Shown: positions 51,858 to 60,263, counted from the first letter of the stretch. The stretch: 64,000 nt of DNA from Nocardia sp. BSTN01 (GCF_015354405.1 NZ_JADKYP010000026.1:23994-87993); one strand, 5' to 3'. The notes: generated from the sequence alone by a model not told the origin. A program made the numbers and translations.

Positions 51858-52369
51858 GAGCCGGCGGGCACCGGCGGCCGGAAGAAGACCACCAACTGGC
51901 CCACCCCCGCCGCCAGGCCGCCCACGATGCCGATCAGCGCTCCGGCAACGCCGGACAACCCCGTATCCCAGCCGGACAGGTGATCCAGGGAATACCGCCC
52001 CGGGCCGGCGGTCGCGACGGCCGCCCCGATCACGGCGAGGATGAAGTTGTATTCCCAGCCGGATCGGACACTGAAGAAGCCGTTGCCCCGGTGCACCGTA
52101 TATCCGGCGACGACCATGAGCGCTACGAAGGCGGCCCCGGCGAAGGGGGTCGCCAACCCCAGCGCCAGCAGGACACCGGCCGCGATCTCCGTCGCGGCGG
52201 CGAGCAGGGCGTGCACTCGCCCCGGCCGCATGCCGATGCTGTCGAACCATGCCCCGGTGCCGGCGATGCGGCCCCCGGAGAAGAATTTCTGGTAGCCGTG
52301 CGCGGCCATGGTCAGCCCAGCCGCGACCCGCAGCAGTAGCAGACCCGTATCGATCGATGCGCTGTTCAC
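51854..52369 (-). CDS. DoxX family membrane protein (171 aa)
   Basis: Four membrane helices with the DoxX pattern: LLLLRVAAGLTMAAHGYQKFF, GVLLALGLATPFAGAAFVAL, the loop VHRGNGFFSVRSGWEYNFIL, and a final helix GALIGIVGGLAAGVGQLVV. DoxX-like proteins act in thiol or redox stress and in quinone-linked steps. GGAGGGAAGACT precedes the GTG at 52369. Both ends overlap neighbouring frames as GTGA, so it is the middle of a small coupled operon. Confidence 0.88.
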   Translation of the reverse strand: MNSASIDTGLLLLRVAAGLTMAAHGYQKFFSGGRIAGTGAWFDSIGMRPGRVHALLAAATEIAAGVLLALGLATPFAGAAFVALMVVAGYTVHRGNGFFSVRSGWEYNFILAVIGAAVATAGPGRYSLDHLSGWDTGLSGVAGALIGIVGGLAAGVGQLVVFFRPPVPAGS

Positions 52370-52572
52370 AGTCTTCCCTCCGCATTTCGGTGTGATGTGG
52401 GGTGGATATCCACGCCCTCCTCGGCGCTCGGCCCGCCCCAGCTCCCCATCGGCAGCTCGGTGCCGTGTTCGACGATTCGTGTGGGGATCCCTGGAATCGG
52501 AGATCCGCGTGACGGACCACGACCGCCCACCGGCTCACGCATCGCTCGTGCCGGCTCCGGGCCCCGTTGCAC
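52366..52572 (-). CDS. Possible short protein upstream of DoxX (68 aa)
   Basis: The stop overlaps the DoxX GTG, and the last 45 codons have strong G/C third positions (IPTRIVEHGTELPMGSWGGP). The GTG at 52572 has poor start context; the ATG at 52542 is another option. The frame is open further upstream to a stop near 52638, with FCGCGRLFDFAIVAW, so this could be the end of a truncated gene. No family recognised. Confidence 0.35.
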   Translation of the reverse strand: MQRGPEPARAMREPVGGRGPSRGSPIPGIPTRIVEHGTELPMGSWGGPSAEEGVDIHPTSHRNAEGRL

Positions 52573-52901
52573 CCAAGCGACTATCGCGAAATCGAACAGT
52601 CGGCCACATCCGCAAAACCACCTGTTCCGCTACCTGTTTCAGGTCGCGGCACCGCCATCGGGACCTCAACGCGGGGCAACACGTCGATCGACCCTGCCGT
52701 CCGTTGGTTGTGAGCAGCCACATCGACCATCGCACGCAGGATTCTGCGCCGCAGCTGGATCCGGGACCGCGGCACGGAGCCGGCGAATCATCGAACTTCC
52801 AGTGCTGCAACAAAAACCGAGTTCACAATCTCAGCGAAACCTGTTTCCCCGCTCGCTCACACACCGGCGCGAGATACACGCCCGGGGTCAGACCGCCCGA
52901 A
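52573..52901. other. 329-bp gap between minus-strand genes
   Basis: It lies downstream of the amidohydrolase and upstream of the DoxX unit. Apart from the open extension of the short frame at 52573-52637, nothing is recognised; no strong hairpin was found. Confidence 0.4.
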
Positions 52902-54083
52902 TCAGCCGACCTTGTACAGCTCAGCGGCATTGTCGTGCAGGATCTTACGGCGCACGTCCGCCGGCAAGAATCCCATGGCCTCGTGAATGTAGGTATCGGG
53001 ACGGATGGCTGGAGATGCAGGCCCCGGAGACATACTGGTCGGGTGCGGAAAGTCCGTCTCGAACAGGATACGATCGGCGCCCAGCTGTTCGATCGACGAT
53101 GCCAGTGTGCCGCGCTCGAACCAGAACGTGGTGTAGAACTGCCGTTTGAAGTATTCGCTGGGGAGCAGTCTCTTCGGCAATTGTTCGTGCAGGCCGGTCG
53201 CTTGCCATTGCCAGTCCATCGCTTCGAGCTGGAACGGCACCCAGCCGACTCCACTTTCCACCGAGACGAATTTCAACGTCGGGTATCGATCGCAAATGCC
53301 GGAGAAGATGGTATCCACCAGCGCGTTGGCATTGCTCATGAACATCAGCGAGGAAGAGATCGCGTAGTTGACCGACGCTCCGTTGCCCTCGTAGTTGACT
53401 CCGAAGTCCTCGACGCCGCTGCCGCCGATGTGAAAGTTCACCGGCATCTCGAGCTCGGCACAGACTTCCCAGATCGGATCCCAGTGGATATCGGCGATAT
53501 AGGGTTGCCCGAACTTGTTGGGGTGTGAGGAAAACAGGATCCCGCGGTGTCCCAACGCGTGGCAACGACGGATCTCCTCGACAGCCTCGGGCACATCCCA
53601 GAACGGCACGGAACAGTTCATCACGAACCGTTCCGGGGCGACACCGGTGTACTCGACGAGCCAGTCGTTGTAGGCCCGGGTAGCCTCCAACCGCAAGTTG
53701 GCATCGGGCATGGTTGCGTACAGGCCGCCCCCGAATCCGGCGATGTTCGGATACAAGACCTGCGCCCAGATCCCGTAATCGTCCATTCTCTTCAGGCGTT
53801 CGGCCACGTCGTAGGTCGCCGGGTCGGCATCGGCCATTCGTGGCGGCCGGTTCGGCGGGTACTGGCGCCAGCCGGCCATCGCCGCACCGGCGGCCGCCGC
53901 CATCAGGGGCCGGTCCGGCATATACCAGACGTCCTGCTGCTTGCTCTCATCCCAGCGAACTCGCGGCACCTGGTCGCGATACTTCGGCGAGACCCGCGAA
54001 GTCCAGAGGTCGTAGGGCTCGATGATGTGGGTGTCGCAATCGATGATCTTGACGTCGGTATCTGTCGTCACTGCTGCTGTCAT
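52902..54083 (-). CDS. Amidohydrolase-2 family enzyme, paralog of 29325 (393 aa)
   Basis: Metal motif IDCDTHIIEPYDLW at the N-terminus, then GGSGVEDFGVNY, SVESGVGWVPFQLEAMDWQW and FETDFPHPTSMSPG with the catalytic Asp. Compared with the 29325 protein it shares the same order of motifs and the end RRKILHDNAAELY. GGGAGATGAG precedes the ATG. It is divergent from the SnoaL-type paralog at 54292 across a region with the island palindrome and promoter. Likely hydrolysis or decarboxylation of a ring-derived acid. Confidence 0.88.
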   Translation of the reverse strand: MTAAVTTDTDVKIIDCDTHIIEPYDLWTSRVSPKYRDQVPRVRWDESKQQDVWYMPDRPLMAAAAGAAMAGWRQYPPNRPPRMADADPATYDVAERLKRMDDYGIWAQVLYPNIAGFGGGLYATMPDANLRLEATRAYNDWLVEYTGVAPERFVMNCSVPFWDVPEAVEEIRRCHALGHRGILFSSHPNKFGQPYIADIHWDPIWEVCAELEMPVNFHIGGSGVEDFGVNYEGNGASVNYAISSSLMFMSNANALVDTIFSGICDRYPTLKFVSVESGVGWVPFQLEAMDWQWQATGLHEQLPKRLLPSEYFKRQFYTTFWFERGTLASSIEQLGADRILFETDFPHPTSMSPGPASPAIRPDTYIHEAMGFLPADVRRKILHDNAAELYKVG

Positions 54084-54102
54084 CTCATCTCCCTAGGCCT
54101 CA

Positions 54103-54118
54103 AACCATCTAGATGATT
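54103..54118. promoter_or_regulatory. Island palindrome variant AACCATCTAGATGATT
   Basis: It matches AACYATRTAYATRGTT at 13 of 16 positions and has a perfect CATCTAGATG core. It lies 20 bp before the amidohydrolase ATG and 58 bp upstream of the plus-strand -35. Confidence 0.5.
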
Positions 54119-54175
54119 TGCTATAACTCTCGATGCTTGGGGGCCAATACCGGGCTGTATCCGCCCTTTTCACCC

Positions 54176-54204
54176 TTGACACTGTACATGATTCAGATCA
54201 CACT
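54176..54204 (+). promoter_or_regulatory. Island promoter copy 2 (TTGACA-17-CACACT)
   Basis: TTGACA at 54176-54181, 17-bp spacer containing GTACATGATTCAG, CACACT at 54199-54204. It shares the spacer core with 35454 and 60016 but has a weaker -10. Confidence 0.65.
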
Positions 54205-54291
54205 CAGCGATACTGCGGCCGAGCGAACACCCGGCCGCAGGACCCGGACGACTGCGCCAGCCCACTGGACAGCAAGAGCGGAAGTGGATCA

Positions 54292-55215
54292 ATGACGAAC
54301 ACGATCGCCGACGACACGCGTAGCAATCACGCTGCCGGCCCTGCCAACCCCATGCGGCACACAGAACTGCTGCTGCTGGCTCAGCAGCAGGCCGACCGTC
54401 ACATCGAAGTCGAGATCACCGAGGACGTCGATGACATCCTCGACACCTTGGCAGATGCGGGGCCCTACGCGTACACACTCAATCCGACGCTGGAGGACGG
54501 CCGTCTGCGTCAGCACCTGGCCCAGACCCGGGAGGGGATCCGACAGTCCTACGTCGAGCTGCATCTCGGCATGGCCTTGCGTGGCTGGATTTCCACGAGC
54601 CAAGTCCTCGCTCCCTGGTACACCTTCCATGCGGGCTGGGCAACGGTGGAGGTGAAGGCGGAAACCACAATCCTCGGCGAGGTGAAAAAGCCGGGGGATC
54701 GCCTCGACGTGGAATCGCTCGTGCTGTTTCCCACGATGGGGCGCACCGGGATCACCGGCGAGCTCTTCTGGGCACGGACAGGGCCAGGGGCCGGCGCGGC
54801 GAACGGACAATCCCTCAGTGAGCTTCGTCGTGATCTTCTCGCCGATCACGATGCGTATCTGGACGCTCTGCGGTCCGGCGACGTCGACGGCGCGGTCGCT
54901 TCGCTGGCACCCGAGGGACAAGTGGGCCTGCGCGACTACACCAATGACACTCCGGGAGCGCTCGCCGAACTGGATGGTAGACAGGCCGCAGCCGAGCACC
55001 TGAGGCGATTCTTCGCCCGCTACGTGCCCGAGCGGATCGAGGTCGTCCAGCGGCACGCTGACGAGTGGTACGTATTCGCGGAGACACGCTGGACGGTTAC
55101 TTCGGTAGCCGATGGGACTCGGCTCACCTTCCTGACCGCGGACTACGCGGAGATCGGACCTGATCGGAAAATTATCGCCCGAATCGGACACGGGACCGAG
55201 CCTGTACCTGCCTGA
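54292..55215 (+). CDS. Paralog of the two-part SnoaL-like protein (307 aa)
   Basis: ATG at 54292 after GCGGAAGTGGATCA, the same leader as at 35603. The shared N-terminal domain reads HIEVEITEDVDDILDTLAD, YTLNPTLEDGRLRQHLAQ, WYTFHAGWATVEVKAE, with a short insert (TTILGEVKKPGD) missing from the other copy. The C-terminal SnoaL-like half is DAYLDALRSGDVDGAVASL and DEWYVFAETRWTVTS. A second, separate SnoaL protein follows 53 bases later. Function not established; both copies sit next to hydrolases. Confidence 0.85.
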   Translation: MTNTIADDTRSNHAAGPANPMRHTELLLLAQQQADRHIEVEITEDVDDILDTLADAGPYAYTLNPTLEDGRLRQHLAQTREGIRQSYVELHLGMALRGWISTSQVLAPWYTFHAGWATVEVKAETTILGEVKKPGDRLDVESLVLFPTMGRTGITGELFWARTGPGAGAANGQSLSELRRDLLADHDAYLDALRSGDVDGAVASLAPEGQVGLRDYTNDTPGALAELDGRQAAAEHLRRFFARYVPERIEVVQRHADEWYVFAETRWTVTSVADGTRLTFLTADYAEIGPDRKIIARIGHGTEPVPA

Positions 55216-55268
55216 TCGATCTCGCCCGGTTCGATCGGTAATGGCTCGAAGGAGTGAGGACGACACCC

Positions 55269-55676
55269 ATGCTGGCACCCGACGACCATCTGGCAATCCA
55301 TCGATTGGTGGCCCTCTACGGTCACGTGATCGACGAGCGGCAGTTCTCCCGCGTCGGCGAGATCTTCACCGCTGACGCCGAGTACGACGTGCGCAATCGC
55401 GGTGCGGGATACCATCGCGGCATCGCTGCCATCCGCGAGCTGTGGACGGCGACCGGCAACCGGCATCCTCTCGCTCATCACGGAACCAACGTCCTGATCG
55501 AAGAACGTTCCGACGGTGGCGTCGACGTACTGTCCAAAGGGGTCTGTGTACACCCCGACGGCACAGTCCACTCGACCACGTACCGCCAGGTCGCCGTTCG
55601 GACAGCTGATGGATGGCGACTCTCGAGTCTGGTGGCGGAACTACGCACCACCAGCGGTATTCCCGCCGTTTCCTGA
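55269..55676 (+). CDS. SnoaL-like (NTF2-fold) protein (135 aa)
   Basis: The ATG at 55269 has GAGGA eight bases before it; a GTG at 55254 is an alternative. The fold pattern is HLAIHRLVALYGHVIDERQFSRVGEIFTADAEY in two parts, then YHRGIAAIRELW, HHGTNVLIEE and TTYRQVAVRTADGWRLSS, typical of SnoaL_4-like cone folds. D-H in the first helix and the H-H-G-T-N strand could form an active site. It ends before a perfect hairpin and is probably co-transcribed with 54292. Confidence 0.88.
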   Translation: MLAPDDHLAIHRLVALYGHVIDERQFSRVGEIFTADAEYDVRNRGAGYHRGIAAIRELWTATGNRHPLAHHGTNVLIEERSDGGVDVLSKGVCVHPDGTVHSTTYRQVAVRTADGWRLSSLVAELRTTSGIPAVS

Positions 55677-55692
55677 TCGCCGACAGCACAAC

Positions 55693-55731
55693 GACCGGCC
55701 TGCGGCATGTTCAACGGGCCGCAGGCCGGTC
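55693..55731. terminator. Bidirectional hairpin terminator
   Basis: GACCGGCCTGCGGC (55693-55706) pairs perfectly with GCCGCAGGCCGGTC (55718-55731). It separates the SnoaL gene from the convergent dehydrogenase. Confidence 0.85.
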
Positions 55732-55748
55732 CTCGTTCGATCGCGGTG

Positions 55749-56645
55749 TTATCGCGGATGTCCGTGTTGCTTTTCCAGGCGCTCCAATAGAGATCGGTTG
55801 AGCGATCCGATCAGGCCCAGATCGAGTTCGAGTTGCTCGGCGAGCTCGTCGACAACGGTGAGATCCTTGTAGAGGAATCGTCCTCCGTACTCCCAGAAAC
55901 GCTCCTCGGTCACCGCTGTCCCGACCAAATGCATTGCCGTGCTGCCGCCCGTGCAATAGGTGAGGCCACGCAGCAGCCGATAGGAATCCAAACCGAGCTC
56001 TCGCCCGAGTCGCGCGACATCGGAAACCAGCTGCAGGTGGGCACCGAGGACCGCGTTGTTGAGCAATTTCATACACATACCGGAGCCGAGCGGACCCATA
56101 TAGTGCACTGGATACGCATACGTCTCCAGCAGGGGCATACATCGCGCGATGTCGTCGGGGTCACCGCCCACCATCAGGCTCATCTCACCGAGGGCGGTGT
56201 ACGCCGGTGCCCACGCACCACCCGCATCGACCACTCGGACCCCATGGACGGCTGCCCGTGCGCCGATATCTCGCATTGTCCTGGGACTACCCGTGGTGTG
56301 GATGATGAGGATCGCGTCGGGATCCATGGATTCCACGAGCCCGTCGTCAATGGCGACCTGGCGCGTCTGTTCGTCGGAATAGACGTAACTGATGACGAAG
56401 TCCCGGCCGCGGGCCAGGGCTCGGACATCGGGTTCGACGAGGACGCCCATGTCCTCCAGCTCGGACTTCACCTCGTCTCGCCGCACATAGGCGGCCACAT
56501 CGAACCCCCGCGCCTTCAGTCGCTCGACCACCGGCCGACCCATGGCGCCGACGCCGACGATTCCGATACGCCCCTCAGCAAATGTGTCGGGGAATTCGGC
56601 TGCCTCACTATCACCGTTCTGTGGTCCGTTGATATTTGTAGTCAT
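55749..56645 (-). CDS. Beta-hydroxyacid-dehydrogenase-like NAD(P) enzyme (298 aa)
   Basis: Rossmann motif RIGIVGVGAMGRPVVERL, then HTTGSPRTMRDIG, DAGGAWAPAYTALGEMSLMVGG and the catalytic-lysine region SGMCMKLLNNAVLGAHLQ, as in 3-hydroxyisobutyrate dehydrogenases and related imine/keto reductases. The usual DAPVSGG is changed to DAGGAWAP, so substrate choice is probably different. The start region lacks a good ribosome site. It precedes the SnoaL gene at 56675-57172 in orientation, 29 bases downstream of it. Confidence 0.87.
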   Translation of the reverse strand: MTTNINGPQNGDSEAAEFPDTFAEGRIGIVGVGAMGRPVVERLKARGFDVAAYVRRDEVKSELEDMGVLVEPDVRALARGRDFVISYVYSDEQTRQVAIDDGLVESMDPDAILIIHTTGSPRTMRDIGARAAVHGVRVVDAGGAWAPAYTALGEMSLMVGGDPDDIARCMPLLETYAYPVHYMGPLGSGMCMKLLNNAVLGAHLQLVSDVARLGRELGLDSYRLLRGLTYCTGGSTAMHLVGTAVTEERFWEYGGRFLYKDLTVVDELAEQLELDLGLIGSLNRSLLERLEKQHGHPR

Positions 56646-56674
56646 CGCAAATAATCGTTTCGGTCGCGGGGGGA

Positions 56675-57172
56675 TTAGGTCAGGTCAGCAGGCAACGGAA
56701 CGACCGGCGCATCGTATCGCTCGGTCAGTGCCGCCGATCCCGACGACGGGTCGAAATCGCCGTAACCTTCCCGGAGGTACTGGCGCGTCAGTTTGTGGTC
56801 ATCGATAAGCCAGCCGCGGTCGGTCTTCACATAACGCTGGTGGTAATGGCCATACCCGTGCACCCAACGCTTGACCCCGTCCTCTTCCCACAACAGAAGG
56901 TCTTCCATCGGCACGATGCCGCGGGCGGTCAGAGAACCTGTGATCTCGATTTCGGGGAGATGTAGCTGATGGATCGTGCGCACACCTTCCAGAACCTTGC
57001 GCACATGCTCGACGACAGCACGGCCGCCCTTGACGCCGAGATGGTGACCGACGACATCGTCCGTGTACACCTCGACCAATTTTTCCCAGTGCTTTCCATC
57101 GATCAGGCGTGTTCGCCGCGACAACAGTTGACGAATTTCCTCGATCGCGATCAGCTTTTCCAGAGGGTCCAT
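56675..57172 (-). CDS. SnoaL-like (NTF2-fold) protein (165 aa)
   Basis: N-terminus LEKLIAIEEIRQLLSRRTRLIDGKHW, then YTDDVVGHHLGVKGGRAVV, IHQLHLPEIEITG and YHQRYVKTDRGWLIDDHKLTR give the SnoaL_4 pattern. AAGGACG lies before the ATG. It is divergent from the mycofactocin-type SDR at 57410 across a region with two island-type half-palindromes, and co-directional with the dehydrogenase. Probably an isomerase, dehydratase or hydrolase of the pathway. Confidence 0.88.
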   Translation of the reverse strand: MDPLEKLIAIEEIRQLLSRRTRLIDGKHWEKLVEVYTDDVVGHHLGVKGGRAVVEHVRKVLEGVRTIHQLHLPEIEITGSLTARGIVPMEDLLLWEEDGVKRWVHGYGHYHQRYVKTDRGWLIDDHKLTRQYLREGYGDFDPSSGSAALTERYDAPVVPLPADLT

Positions 57173-57294
57173 CTCGGACGTCCTTCACTTCTCGGCAACG
57201 ATCAGCGCCTTGGCATTCATGGCTTCTCCCCCGGTGGCTCGGCAGCATTCGGTCAGCGCTTATACCACACGGCCAGCTCTGGCACTGGTCAGTT

Positions 57295-57380
57295 AACCAT
57301 ACACATGTTCTGCGAACAAGGATGGTGTTATCCATAGCATTTCGCACTTCTTTCTCGATTCAGATGATTAACTATGTACA
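57295..57380. promoter_or_regulatory. Two island-palindrome-like sites in divergent region
   Basis: 57295-57309 reads AACCATACACATGTT, a version one base shorter, and 57370-57380 reads AACTATGTACA, an intact left half. The first lies 123 bp before the SnoaL start and the second 30 bp before the SDR start. Confidence 0.45.
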
Positions 57381-57409
57381 GGAAATATTGCTATACCGAA
57401 GGAGTGCTC

Positions 57410-58246
57410 ATGGGACGCGTCGAAGGCAAGGTCGCCTTCATCACCGGTGCCGCCCGGGGACAGGGCCGCAGTCATGCTGTCCGCCTCGCCGGCGAGGGGG
57501 CCGACATCATCGCCGTGGATATCTGCGAGCAGATTCCAGGCGTGCCGTATGCGATGTCCACGCCGGAGGACCTCGAGCAGACCGTCCACGAGGTGGAGAA
57601 ACTGGGTCGACGAATCGTCGCCAGGGTCGCTGACGTCCGCGACCCCGGACAGCTCGAGAACGCACTGAGGGACGGGCTCGCCGAGTTCGGCAGGCTCGAC
57701 ATCGTCTGTGCGAATGCCGGCATCTTCGGCCCTCTGGACCCATTGCCCGATATCGCCGCGCGTGTCGCCAATTTCCGACTGATCGTGGACGTCAACCTGA
57801 CGGGCGCCTACAGCACCGTCGAAGTCTGCCGCCAGCCGCTCATCGACACGGGCGGCGGCTCGGTGATTCTCACCAGCTCACTGGCGGGCTTGCGCCGACT
57901 GGGCGCGGGCGGCGGCTACGCCGAGTCGAAACACGGGATGGTCGGCCTGATGCGCACGCTGGCCGGAGAACTCGCCCCATACGGGGTCCGCGTGAACAGT
58001 ATTCACCCCACAAATGTCGACACCCCGATGATCATGAACGACACGATCTCGCGCGCGTTCCGACCCGATCTCGAAAACCCGACCAAGGAGGAGGTCGAGC
58101 AAGCCCTGAGCTTCCTCAACCTCATACCGGTGCCATTCGTCGACTCCGGCGATGTCAGCAATGCTGTCCTGTGGCTCGCTTCCGACGAGAGTCGCTACAT
58201 CACGGGAGTGACCCTGCCCGTCGACGCCGGTGGGGCCATCAAGTAG
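57410..58246 (+). CDS. Mycofactocin-coupled type SDR (278 aa)
   Basis: GAAGGAGTGCTC precedes the ATG. KVAFITGAARGQGRSHAVR, GADIIAVDICEQIPGVPYAM and the following STPEDLEQTVHEVEKLGRR match the mycofactocin-dependent SDR family. Catalytic motifs are LTSSLAGLR and GYAESKHG, and NSIHPTNVDTPMIMND and SRYITGVTLPVDAG close the protein. Such enzymes oxidise secondary alcohols with non-exchangeable NAD. It has a relative at 62981-63808 with about the same layout. Confidence 0.93.
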   Translation: MGRVEGKVAFITGAARGQGRSHAVRLAGEGADIIAVDICEQIPGVPYAMSTPEDLEQTVHEVEKLGRRIVARVADVRDPGQLENALRDGLAEFGRLDIVCANAGIFGPLDPLPDIAARVANFRLIVDVNLTGAYSTVEVCRQPLIDTGGGSVILTSSLAGLRRLGAGGGYAESKHGMVGLMRTLAGELAPYGVRVNSIHPTNVDTPMIMNDTISRAFRPDLENPTKEEVEQALSFLNLIPVPFVDSGDVSNAVLWLASDESRYITGVTLPVDAGGAIK

Positions 58247-58265
58247 GAATCTGCGACTGCGACGT

Positions 58266-58305
58266 GCACTCTGACCGGCCCGTGAGTTCCGGTCGGCCAG
58301 AGTGC
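58266..58305. terminator. Hairpin terminator
   Basis: 58266-58280 (GCACTCTGACCGGCC) pairs with 58291-58305 at 13 of 15 positions around a 10-base loop. It lies 20 bases after the SDR stop and serves the convergent MFS gene too. Confidence 0.65.
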
Positions 58306-58388
58306 CCCGATTCGACACGCCGGTCCCCCGGTCCCGCCGGGCTCGTTTGCGCATATTCGAGAACAACGAGACCGATCGCGAGCTGAGG

Positions 58389-59753
58389 TCAGCGAGCGTG
58401 CTCGGGATCCGCCTTCGATGTCACGACCGGAGAAACGACCTCGGCCGCTGCGCGCACGCGCAGACTGGCGACGAGTCCGATGGCCCCCCACAGCACGACC
58501 CAGGCGAAGAACCAGTTCTCCTGGCCCGCTTCACGCAGGCCCAGCGCCATGACGTCAGCAGTCCCGCCGATCAGGGCGATGGCGAGCGCGTATGGGAGGC
58601 TGATGCCAAGTGTCCGAACCGCGGTGGGAAACGCCGACGCGGTGACCGTCGCCATGACGGACAGCATCATGGCGATGGCAACGATGCCCAACGTCAGCAG
58701 TGCCAGCGACAGACCGTAGGAGCCGGTTCCGAACCCCCGAAAGATCGGAACCACAGCAACGGATGAGAGCACGAAACCGGCGACCAGCATGGGCCGTCTG
58801 CCGACGCGGTCCGACAGCAGGCCGAACACCGGCAACGCGAACAACATCACGACCTGACCGATCAAACGCAGCTGCGTCGCTTCCGGACGACTCATTCCCG
58901 CGGTGTTGACCAGATAGGTGGTGCTGTAGGACGCGATCGTCTGGAAGATCAGCGTCGATGACGCCCCGAGCGCGAAGACAGTGAGCAAGGATCTGCGATA
59001 CCGCCACAGGACCCGGAAGCTCCCCCTGTCGTCCGCCCTGATCCCCGGGTTGTCGGCCTGCGCCTGACGGACCCGGCGCTCTTCCGTCCGGAAGGCTTCG
59101 GTTTCCGACATCGTGCGGCGGACCGCGAATACCGCGAGCGCTACCAACCCCATGAAGGTGAAGGCGAGCCGCCATCCCCATCGCTCGATAGCCCCTTCAG
59201 GGAAGACCGCCTGACAAACGATCAGAACGATGATCGACAGCAGGCCGCCTACCGTCACACCGATGTACTGGAGGCTGGACGCGAAGCCCCGACGGCTTTC
59301 CGGCGCCGACTCGATGATGTACGCGGCCGCCGCACCGTGTTCGCCGCCGACGCTGAGGCCCTGCAGGATGCGCGCGAGAAGAAGTATGACCGCGCCGGTG
59401 AGGCCCGCCGTTCGGTAGTTCGGCGCCGCGGCGATCGCGAACGAGGACACCGCCATCAATGTCACCGAGAAAGTGAGGCTGAGCCGGCGGCCGCGTTTGT
59501 CGGCGAGCTTGCCGAACACGATGCTGCCGAGCGGCCGGGCGATCTGCCCGACCGCGAATATCCCGGCGCCGTACAGCAATTGGGCCGTCTGGTTTTCGAC
59601 GGGGAAGAACTGTGTGGTGAAGTACAGCGCGAAGGCGCTCCACATGGCGAAGTCGGCATACTCGACGGCGTTGCCCGCGACGCCGCTGATGACGTCGCGA
59701 CGCCATCTTCGCGGCCGGGCGCCGGACGACTGCGCTGTCGTGGTCGCGGTCAT
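58389..59753 (-). CDS. MHS-type MFS transporter (454 aa)
   Basis: Twelve hydrophobic segments with the metabolite:proton symporter signatures: VISGVAGNAVEYADFAMW in helix one, RPLGSIVFGKLADKRGRR between helices two and three, and LQGLSVGGEHGAAAAYI. Members import organic acids such as alpha-ketoglutarate, shikimate or aromatic acids. AGGAAGTGAATC precedes the ATG. It is divergent from the P450-transporter pair across a region with the island palindrome and promoter. Confidence 0.93.
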   Translation of the reverse strand: MTATTTAQSSGARPRRWRRDVISGVAGNAVEYADFAMWSAFALYFTTQFFPVENQTAQLLYGAGIFAVGQIARPLGSIVFGKLADKRGRRLSLTFSVTLMAVSSFAIAAAPNYRTAGLTGAVILLLARILQGLSVGGEHGAAAAYIIESAPESRRGFASSLQYIGVTVGGLLSIIVLIVCQAVFPEGAIERWGWRLAFTFMGLVALAVFAVRRTMSETEAFRTEERRVRQAQADNPGIRADDRGSFRVLWRYRRSLLTVFALGASSTLIFQTIASYSTTYLVNTAGMSRPEATQLRLIGQVVMLFALPVFGLLSDRVGRRPMLVAGFVLSSVAVVPIFRGFGTGSYGLSLALLTLGIVAIAMMLSVMATVTASAFPTAVRTLGISLPYALAIALIGGTADVMALGLREAGQENWFFAWVVLWGAIGLVASLRVRAAAEVVSPVVTSKADPEHAR

Positions 59754-59940
59754 GATTCACTTCCTGTCGGTGTCCGAGCTGGAGGCATCGGATGTCGGCA
59801 GCCACCCGCGCCACATCCGGCCCCGCTTCACTCATCGACGGCGGGACAGGCAGAGGCGCGGCGGTCTCCGCTATGGGGCACGCGGCGGTCTGACTCCGCT
59901 CGGGATGCGCGCATGGTTCGCAAGACGCCTTAGATACTTA

Positions 59941-59956
59941 AACTATATGCATGGTT
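59941..59956. promoter_or_regulatory. Island palindrome AACTATATGCATGGTT
   Basis: One base different from the copy at 35381-35396. It lies 60 bp upstream of the TTGACA at 60016, nearly the same distance as in the other copies (58 bp). Confidence 0.65.
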
Positions 59957-60015
59957 ATAGCGCATGCTGTGCGCTTGCGGGGCGAAAACCCGTACTAATC
60001 CCCGAGATTGAGCGA

Positions 60016-60044
60016 TTGACAATGAACATGATTTAGGTCATAGT
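60016..60044 (+). promoter_or_regulatory. Island promoter copy 3 (TTGACA-17-CATAGT)
   Basis: TTGACA at 60016-60021, spacer containing GAACATGATTTAGG, CATAGT at 60039-60044. From -35 to past the -10 it differs from copy 1 at only two positions. Confidence 0.75.
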
Positions 60045-60086
60045 TCGAGGCGCGGCGCTATCGAGCGCGCTCGCCGAGCGGACATC

Positions 60087-60101
60087 AGCGGAAGTGGATC
60101 A
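60087..60101 (+). pseudogene. Leader scar of a lost SnoaL-type gene copy
   Basis: AGCGGAAGTGGATCA is the exact leader end that stands before the ATG at 54292 (AGCGGAAGTGGATCAATG) and nearly so at 35603. Here it continues CCGACGCGACG where ATGACGA is expected, and no coding remainder is found. It suggests a third copy whose coding part was deleted. Confidence 0.5.
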
Positions 60102-60263
60102 CCGACGCGACGCGGCTCAGCGAATCCACGTCATGTGACTGGCCTCATGAAGTGCGCCACACCGGGCGGGCATGGTGCGCCCCTCGGCCTTCGCCGGCTC
60201 GCTCGGTGTGATTCCGCCCGGGACTACAGCACGCCGGTCAGCATTCGAGAAGGAGCGGTGTCG

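Larger units (their letters stand above)
59754..60263. other. 510-bp divergent control region with gene scar
   Basis: It carries the palindrome at 59941-59956, the promoter at 60016-60044 and the leader scar at 60087-60101. From the scar to the P450 start (about 160 bases) no gene is seen. Confidence 0.55.
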
